The position numbers and the translations under genes were made by a program. A DNA stretch of 64,000 bases, taken from assembly GCA_010405405.1 (NCBI GenBank), contig MU004231.1, positions 3,528,401-3,592,400 on the forward strand, in the 5' to 3' direction. Source of the stretch: Microthyrium microscopicum. Lineage: Eukaryota; Ascomycota; Dothideomycetes; Microthyriales; Microthyriaceae. Below are positions 56,101-64,000 of the stretch, piece by piece. Every line of letters begins with the position of its first letter. The stretch's first letter is position 1. The notes under the pieces were generated by a model that did not search any database, was not told the origin of the DNA, and saw nothing but the letters and a program-made list of their open reading frames with translations.

Positions 56101-57479
56101 AAGTTTATAACCTTAAAAAACCTTATATATTACTAATACCTAATATATAAAGAAATATTAGATAATATATACTAAACCGTTAGGCTATCCTATATTATAA
56201 TAATATAAACTTTATATTTTATAAGTATAATAAGATAGTAGGTAATATTATAAGTATAGTAGCTATTACTACTACTATTATTATAATCTATTTATTTTTA
56301 CTTCTAAGAGGACTAATATAAGATATATATAATCTAATAAAGGAGTTTAACTAGAAATTAATATAGAAAGGCCTATTAGTAAAGGCTAATAGCTAAGAAG
56401 GTAAATATATTAAAACTATTAGCTAGTACCTTATTATAAATACTTTAAAACGTAGTATTCTAGATATTATTAAACTTTAGATTATAAAGTATAAAAAGGA
56501 TAAACACTAGCCTAGTATACTAAATATTAATATACTTATACTATATAAAATAAAGTTTAATTAACTTAGTACTATTATAAAGAATAAAGAAATAATAAAT
56601 AGTACTTACTAAGTATATAATAAAATTTTCTTATAATATTTTAGCTTCTTAAAACCTCTAATTAATAATATAGAAGATATAGCCTTATTATTAGATATTA
56701 TAGCGTCTATTTTATTCTCTTTACCTAATTCTAGACTAGATGCCTCTTTATCTAGTATAGCCTATTTATCTTTTAGCTAAATATATAGTAAGAGTTTATC
56801 TATCTATTATATTTCTAGCTAGGACGGATCTAACGTAGATATATTTAAGAATATATCCTTATCTAGCAGCGGCCCTAAAGATAATAACTATAATAATAAC
56901 TATAATAATAAGTAGATTAATATTAAAGATAATAATATAAGTAAGTTTAATAATAGTAAAATAGAAGAAGCGTCTAATAAAGAAGGTAGTATAAACATTA
57001 AGTCTATTAATAATATAAGTATATTTCCTAATCCTAGACGTAGTATTCCTCTAGTAGATTCTATACTAGTATTATTATTTAGTATCTTAAATATAGTTAG
57101 TAATAAAAACTCTACTAATAGTTTATAAGCATTAGATCTAAGTACTAAAATCTTTAGAAAGAGGCTATTTCTTATTTATAATAATTAGTTAAGTATAAAG
57201 ATTAATTACTCTATTAAGGCTAAGGCATTTAATAAAATATAACTATATAATTTAAGGAAGTTCTTTTATTTAGTTTTTAGGTAGTTCTATATATATATAA
57301 ACTACTTCTTCTATATTATTTAAACCTATTAGGATTCCTCTAAGGTTAATATACTAGCTTTATATTCTATTATATATAATATTAGTATAGAAGCATTATT
57401 ATACTAAAAGATTAATTTCTTAGAATTATTCTATAAAACTATTATTATTAGATTCTTCTTATTAAGACTATTATAATAG

Positions 57480-59160
57480 TATAACTTTTAACTAGACGTA
57501 AGCAATAGCTAGCACTATAGAGATAGATAAAGATTTATAGTAGATAGCTATTATTACTATAGAGGCTACTTACATTAAAAATAAGGCAATATAGAAACGA
57601 AAAGATAACCTAAAACTACTACTTATAAGAGTATAGAGAGAAATTAAAGTACTATTAGGAAGACTTATATCTAAAGAAGAGAATCTAATATAACTATTCC
57701 TTAACTAGCTAATAGCTAATTTTATATAATATTATACATTCTTTGTTATAATATAAGACTATATTAAATAACTAGTATTCTACCTAGCTCTAACTATAAA
57801 TAAGGCCCCTTTACTAACGCGCTTTAAGGCGCATCTTAACTAAAAACTTAATATAATTATAAAGTAGATTACTAAGATTAAAATAACTCCTAACTCCTAA
57901 GTAAAAGTTATAAAAGGACCTAACCTACTAATCCCTAACTAAAGAGCCTCCTTTATAAGCCTAATAGTCTAAATTAATATTATAAAAGTAGTTAAAAATA
58001 TATTAAAGGAAGATAAGTAAAATAGAGTAAAGTTATTTAAAAAGATTAAAGAAATTATTCTATAGATAATAGCTATTAAGCTACTACCTAGCAAGAATAT
58101 TAATATTATAATTAATACATAATTAGATAAAGACTATATCTAAAATAGGCTACGCTAAGTAGGCTTAGATAAGGTTTAAGTCTTATAATAAGACTATTTA
58201 GTAGAGATCTTAAGGGCTCTACTTAAATTAAACGTAGCCTATAGTAAGAATATAAATAATAACAAACTAATTAAAGAACTAGTTAATAGAAATAAGATAA
58301 AGTTTAAATACTTAAAGATAAGAGTAGTTTAATAGCTTTATAGAAGTATAGAGTATAAATAAATAAAAAAAGAACTAGAAAAGCATAAAAAAATACGTAC
58401 TAAGGGATTACTTATATTATACTACCTAATAATAGTAATAAAAGATAAGGTTATCTAGAAAAAGTTTATTATTAGAGTAAAGGAGCTCTTTACTAGATTA
58501 TATAACCTAAAATATATTACTAAATAATACTTCTATTATTAAGTCTAGAGCTATATATAAATAGCTTATACTTAATATAAACTAAACTATAGCAAATATA
58601 TAAGTAATTATAATACTAGGGACTATACTAAGATAAGCTTAGTCTAGTACTCTAATTATAAAAATAATAAGAAAGAAAGTAGGAGAGAGAAAGAGTAAGG
58701 CTAAGGATATTATATATAGTAAAAGAATATATATAAAGTATACTAAACCTACTTTAAGAATATAAAAGAATTTTAGGTAGTAAATAAAAGATATATAGAA
58801 TAGATAAAAGCTATAATACCTATCTAAATTATACTAATCTAGCTTATAGATAATAATAAATATACTATAGTAAATAGTATAAAGAAAAGAAAAATAAGAA
58901 CTAAGAACCTTAGAAGACTATTAGTATTATAAAAAGTAAAGAATAAGATATATAATAATCTAGTCTAGGGTACTTAGAGATTAATTATAAGTATATTTAA
59001 CTTTAATAGAGGTAATAATAGCTTATAAATTATAAGAAATAGCGCCTTAAAAGACTAATAAAGAAATAACTATAAGAAAGTAAGATAAGCTATAAATAAC
59101 CCTAGGCTAACCTCTAATAATAAAATAAGTAGAATCTAAATAATAAACTTAAATAAATAG
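57480..59160 (+). pseudogene. Decayed LINE ORF1 (Gag-like, zinc knuckles)
   Basis: Frames are broken by many TAA/TAG stops. Near 58540-58680 the residual reading gives short phrases such as NTRDYTKISLVQYSNYKNN. These match, with Cys to Tyr and His to Tyr changes expected from C-to-T mutation, the spaced Cys/His knuckles of Tad1-type ORF1 proteins. Upstream, phrases such as INIIINT...LDKDYI fit the preceding Gag-like part only loosely. Start and end are approximate. Confidence 0.6.
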
Positions 59161-59199
59161 TATTAATATTATATAATATAACTATAAAAGATTAAATAA

Positions 59200-62100
59200 A
59201 AGAAAAGTAAAGCTATTCTTTAATTTACTAGATAATACTAAGTAACTAATTATAGTAGTTTAAGACTCTAGAAGAATTATAAAGTTAGGGGAAATATACT
59301 ACCCTCCTAGCTATACTCTAATATATAACTAAGATAATTAATTAAAAGTATACTTTATAATAAGTAAGGTACTTAATATAAGGAACTAGTAAGTAAAATA
59401 TTATAATTAATTTGTCTTAATACTATGCCTTTAGTATAAGTATATAATATTAATAATTATTAATATATATAGTAAAGGCTTAGTAATAAGTAATTATAAC
59501 TATATTACTAAACGCCTAATACTAATAAAGATAATTAATAAGGCAAAAGAAGAGATCTTATTAGTAGAAGACTTTAACTATTATTACTATTAATAAAAAG
59601 GCATAGTATTAGCTACTAAACCCTAAGTAAATATTTTACTTTATAATATAATTTAATAAAGACTTTACCTAGATATACTAAAAAGAGAGCTAATTTATAG
59701 ATTGCATAAGGAAAAGAAAGTAGGAGTAGTAAAAATAGTAATTAACCTTATATTTATATCTTAATTTCTTTAAGAAAGACTAAAGTTCTATAACCTAGTT
59801 AATACCTAGGTATTAATAGAAGATTATATCCTAGTACTAATTTAGCTTACTCTAAAATAAGAGAAGTATATACTAAAAGTATAGTATAATATATAAAAAC
59901 TAGATATAAAATAATTTATTAAATATATAAATAATAGCTTATAAGATACTAAAAATATACTAATAGAGGCTCTATATAGAGTAATAATAGAAGTACTAGA
60001 GATTTACTACCTAAAAGTAAAACTCTTAAAGTAAGCTTTATATAGGTAGTTACCTATAACTACTCTACTAATATAGAGAAAGCACTATATAAGAAAAAGA
60101 TACCTTTAGATAGAAAATAATTAGAATAAGTATATATATAAATTAGTTATAGCTTAGCTAAGAAAATCTCTACGCTAAGATAAAGTAATATCCTAGCGAA
60201 CCTTTATAAGAAAGATTATAAAAAATTATAAGCACTATAAGAACTAAGGCTTATAGAGAATAAGTAAGTAAATAAAAGCTAAAGTAGGTAAACTAAAGGA
60301 AGACTTATACCTACTAATACTTAGATAGATAACTAGTAATAACTATACTTATAATAACTAAGGTAAGGTAAATATACTATCTATAAAGTTCTTTTCTTAA
60401 ACTAGGGTAGCAAACCTAAGTAATATAAAAGATACTATTCTACTCTTAAAACTAGAAATAGACTATAAGATAATAGTAAAAGAAATAAATTACGTAATTA
60501 GTAGCCTCTTAAATTATAAGGTAATAGGACCTATTAATATACTAAATAAAGTCCTAAAGGCTCTTAGGCTTAAGGCGTAGCCTAAAAAGAAGAATAATAA
60601 TCTAAAACTAACAAAATTTAGTAAAAGACTAGTACCTATAATTAGTAAAATACTAATAAGTAATATAATCTTAGAATGCTTAAAGTAATTCTATATACTA
60701 GTACTAAAAAAGCTAAGTAAGAAAGACTACTTACTACTATTAGCCTATTAGCTAATTACTCTTAAGAATACTATAGTAAAGTTAGTTAAAAAGATTATTA
60801 CTAATAGACTTACCTAACTTATAAAAGATAATAATCTACTACCCTAGAACTAAATAAAGGCTAGAGCAGAATAATTAACGCTAATAGTAATATAGCTCTT
60901 AAAGAGTACTATTAAGGTAGCATAGAAAGAAAATATAAAAGCTATAGTATTAGTACTTAGTCTTAACTTTTAAGAAGTATATAATAATATTAATCTAAAG
61001 AGACTTCTTTATATCTTAGAGATAAAGAAAGTCCCCTAGTAGCTAATTAATATAGTAATAAGCTTTACTACTAATTATATAACCTAAATTATATTTGCTA
61101 GGCACTAGAGCCTAGTAATAATAACTAATATAAGAATTCTCTAAGGATCTTTTTTCTTACTTATCCTCTTCCTCTTTTTTATATTAGAACTACTAAAATA
61201 CTTCTAAGACATAAGTAATAATATCTTTAGATTTAGATTTATAGATAATACTATATTAGTTATATAAGATAATACTACTTAAAAAAACTATATAAGATTA
61301 AAAGAAGCTTACTAGAAGTATACTAACTAGGTAAATAGATATAGTATAAAGTTTACTCTTAATAAGTACTAAGTAATATACTTTACTTAGAATATTTACT
61401 ACCTAGAAGTAGACTTATAATCTATAGTAATAGTAAATAGTATATTTACTAAGCTTATATTAAAGAGTATTAGAGTACTAGGTATATAAGTAAATAGAAG
61501 AATAAATTAGAAAGACTATATTAAAAAGACTAGAACTAAAGGATTTAAGCAAGTAGTAGTACTTTTAAGAATAGTATAGTTAAGATAAAGACTAGTTTTT
61601 AAAAAGATAAAGCTTCTTTATATAGTAGTTATTAGGCTAACCCTTATATATAGAGTATAAATATAGAGTCTAGAATTACTATTCCTTAAGATACTAAAAG
61701 ATTATTATAAACTACTAGTAATAGTTTAGAATGATATACTCTATAAGATAATAAGAAAATACTAAAGAACTTCTATTACTTTATTAAATAAAGAAATAAG
61801 AGTTAAACTACTCTAGATAAACGCTATAGTTTTAGTAGAGAAATATACTAATAAGAATAAAGACTTAATAGTAATATAAAAGATAAGCAAAATTATTACT
61901 AAAGTATACTAAGTAAACCTTCTAAGAAACTAGAGAATATTTCCTTAGTAGTAATAACTAAGAAGCTTAGTAATACTTAAACTAGTATAGATATACGTAA
62001 TTAAGATTATAGCTTAAGGAGTTAATATACTAAAGTAATAAAAGAAGAAATTAGAGATAAAGTAGAAGTAAGATACTAACTATAAGTAAGTAATATAACT

Positions 62101-62600
62101 AATAAATAGCATACTATAAAAGAAAAAGAAAATAAAAACTAAACTAGAGTTAAAGATATCCCTAATTAGAGTATATTACTATAAGCTCTAGATAAATACT
62201 TAAGTATAGCTTATAAGGACGTAGTAGCATACTACTATAGTATAGAGAATATTATAAAGTAACTAACTAATTAAGCTTTATAATAGTCTTAATAAAGTAT
62301 AAGTAATAGTGCTCTTCTTTATATAATTAAAAGTTATTAGACTTAATAATTAGCTATATAGCGTATAGGTACTAATAGTCTCCCTACTATAATACCTATA
62401 TAGTTACTAGTAATAAATAGTTTACTATATATTACTAAACTACTTATAATATTATAAAGAAAGATTACTAAAATAAGTAATAATACTAAATAAGGCCTAT
62501 ATACTCTCTAATCTAAAGAATACTTAAGTAGCAGCTAGATAGCTACTAAAAAGTAAAGCTCTTTAGTAATTTAGGCTAACTAAAAAGATTATAGAAATAA
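59200..62600 (+). pseudogene. Decayed LINE ORF2 (endonuclease and reverse transcriptase)
   Basis: Endonuclease relics: YYPPSYTLIYN near 59300 and EEILLVEDFNYYYY near 59555-59590 (family LL.GDFN.HH). Reverse-transcriptase relics: AIVLVLSLNF...VYNNIN near 60940-61000 (family LLLDVSGAFDNV), then a degraded PQGSPLSPILF box as GSFFLLILFLFF near 61140-61180, and FRFIDNTILVI near 61235-61270 in place of the FVDD box. A degraded C-terminal region (62280-62590) fits the domain after RT. Catalytic Asp residues and frames are lost, so the copy is inactive. Confidence 0.75.
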
Positions 62601-64000
62601 ACCTTAAAGTACGTAGAGAATTACTAAGACTTAAAGATTCTATAAATAACTAACTATAATACTATAGTACTAATAGGCTAGTAATATATAATTATAAAGG
62701 AAATAACTAAGTCTAGGAACGTAATTAATTTTATTCTATATCTATCTACTACTTTTTATTAAATAATAATACTACTCTACTTAATAATTAAGATATCTTT
62801 ACTAATAAATTTATCTTTATGCTTTAAGCATAAAGCTCTAGCAAGATAGCTTATAAGTAAGCTAAATTAATAGCTAGTATAGCTATATTAACCTTTAGCT
62901 TCTTCTTCTTCTACTATACTAGTAAGGCTATAGTAGAAGTAAACTAAGCCCTATAGCTAGTAAACTTACTTACTAAACTCTCTATAACCTTTACTTACTT
63001 AGTAGCTTTCTTATTTATACTTAATAATATATACTTTTTAACGCTTTAATAAGAGTTAACTAGGTTAGCTATTACCTTATTAAAGGCACGTTAAAGGCGC
63101 TTACTTTACTCTTTTAACTTTACTAGTATTTTACTATAATATTAGAAAAGGCAAAAGATTAAAAGCAAAGATATACTTATAGCCTTATATTTAGAATATT
63201 ACTCTTTATAATAAGAGTAAGGATGCTAGCTAGGGCTAGCTTAACTATAAATATAAGTAATTACTATAGTAAGCACGTTAGAACTAACTAGGTACTTACT
63301 ATTAAGTAACTCTATATAATAGTATAATACTTAAAGATAGTATAAATAAATTCTTATACTAAGGGTATATATAATTTATATTATAATAGTTAATACTATA
63401 TATAAAAAAATACTAAAAGACTTATAATAGGAGTTAAGATAGAATTAACTAATTTTATATCTAAGGATAAAGCAGTATTTTTAATATTTATAAATAAAGT
63501 AGTTTTTACTTTCTTTAGAGATAATAGAAGGAGGGTACCTATAGGTATAGAATATTTACTAAGTACCTAAAAATATAAAGAAGAGAAGAAAAGAAAGCCT
63601 ATAGAGAACTTACTCTTAGAAGAGAAATTAAGAAAAGTAAGAGGTATAATAAAAACTTAGAGAAAAAAAAGTAACTAAAACTACGTAGATTTAAAATACT
63701 TTATACTCTAAAAGTAGACTATATAAACTATTAGAAACTTAGAAGTAGCTATTTAGTAGCCTATTATATAGTATTAAAGAGCGTAGATTAATAGAAAAAA
63801 CTTAGCTAAAAGGTATTATAAATACCTTACTTAATAGGTATTAAAAGAGAGGGCTTAATATAGTTAAGAGCTATAGCAATACTAAAGCCTATTAAGAGTA
63901 AAAATTAATTATAAAAACTTAGAAATACGTATTATATACGCTTATTATAAAACTATATAGAAAGTTAACTATATAAGGATAATAGCTATAAGCCCTTAAA

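Larger units (their letters stand above)
54935..64000 (+). mobile_element. RIP-mutated AT-rich block with a Tad1-type LINE
   Basis: From about 54935 to the window end the sequence is overwhelmingly A+T, rich in TA, and nearly devoid of CA and TG dinucleotides on both strands. This is the footprint of repeat-induced point mutation (C to T, mainly at CpA). Stops interrupt every frame. Even so, protein relics read on the plus strand in the order of a Tad1-clade non-LTR retrotransposon: zinc-knuckle ORF1, then endonuclease, reverse transcriptase and a C-terminal zinc-knuckle-like region. The stretches 54935-57480 and 62600-64000 are equally mutated but I cannot assign them; they may be element ends or other repeats. 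The right end of the block lies outside the window. Confidence 0.88.

Noticed and set aside
1-64000. tRNA genes
   Set aside because: Looked for the GGTTCGA-type B box with a matching A box and acceptor stem on both strands; no convincing set was found by eye. A tRNAscan-SE run would be decisive.
62600-64000. A second transposon (DNA-transposase type) at the right edge
   Set aside because: The sequence is as RIP-mutated as the LINE, but I could not read any transposase motif with confidence.

Overview
The window is nuclear DNA of a filamentous ascomycete (Pezizomycotina). Genes are interrupted by short introns (about 48-65 bp) with GTAAGT/GTATGT-like donors and CTAAC-like branch sites. The recognisable proteins are fungal (Dbp6, Gpi3, Sec65, Tif32, Tip41, Got1, a G-protein gamma subunit, a Zn2Cys6 regulator, a fungal rhodopsin-domain protein). 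The right end carries a transposon destroyed by repeat-induced point mutation (RIP). I cannot fix the class; Leotiomycetes or Dothideomycetes would both fit. Exon structures were rebuilt by hand from reading frame, splice sites and family resemblance. Every multi-exon model below sums to a whole number of codons.

Left part (0.7-15.4 kb): an F-box-like/nucleotidyltransferase-like protein, a secreted GH54 arabinofuranosidase without its usual arabinose-binding domain, a p24 cargo receptor, a Tctex1 dynein light chain, a GH16-like secreted protein that appears to have lost its catalytic acids, a 3.2 kb gene-free stretch, a single-span membrane protein with PPxY motifs, SRP19/Sec65 and a secreted pepsin-like protease.

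Middle (17-31 kb): a divergent pair of housekeeping genes (Dbp6 helicase and Gpi3/PIG-A), a secreted DUF3455 protein, a 3.8 kb gene-poor interval, a small lysine-rich protein, two unrelated decayed minisatellites (36 bp and 16 bp units), an anion:cation symporter family transporter and Got1.

Right part (31-54.7 kb): a divergent pair of phosphorylation regulators (Aurora-type kinase and Tip41), an APC-family amino-acid permease, eIF3a, a GFA-domain protein, a Zn2Cys6 transcription factor, the G gamma subunit, a DUF1932 dehydrogenase-like protein, a seven-span rhodopsin-domain protein, a SAM methyltransferase and mitochondrial Qri7/TsaD.

From about 54.9 kb to the end the DNA switches abruptly to an AT-rich block almost free of CpA and TpG. 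Inside it the ruins of a Tad1-type LINE can be read (zinc-knuckle ORF1; endonuclease/reverse transcriptase ORF2), all full of stops. A GC-rich hairpin with two telomere-like repeats marks the border. No operons, clear biosynthetic cluster, CRISPR array, rRNA or tRNA gene was seen.
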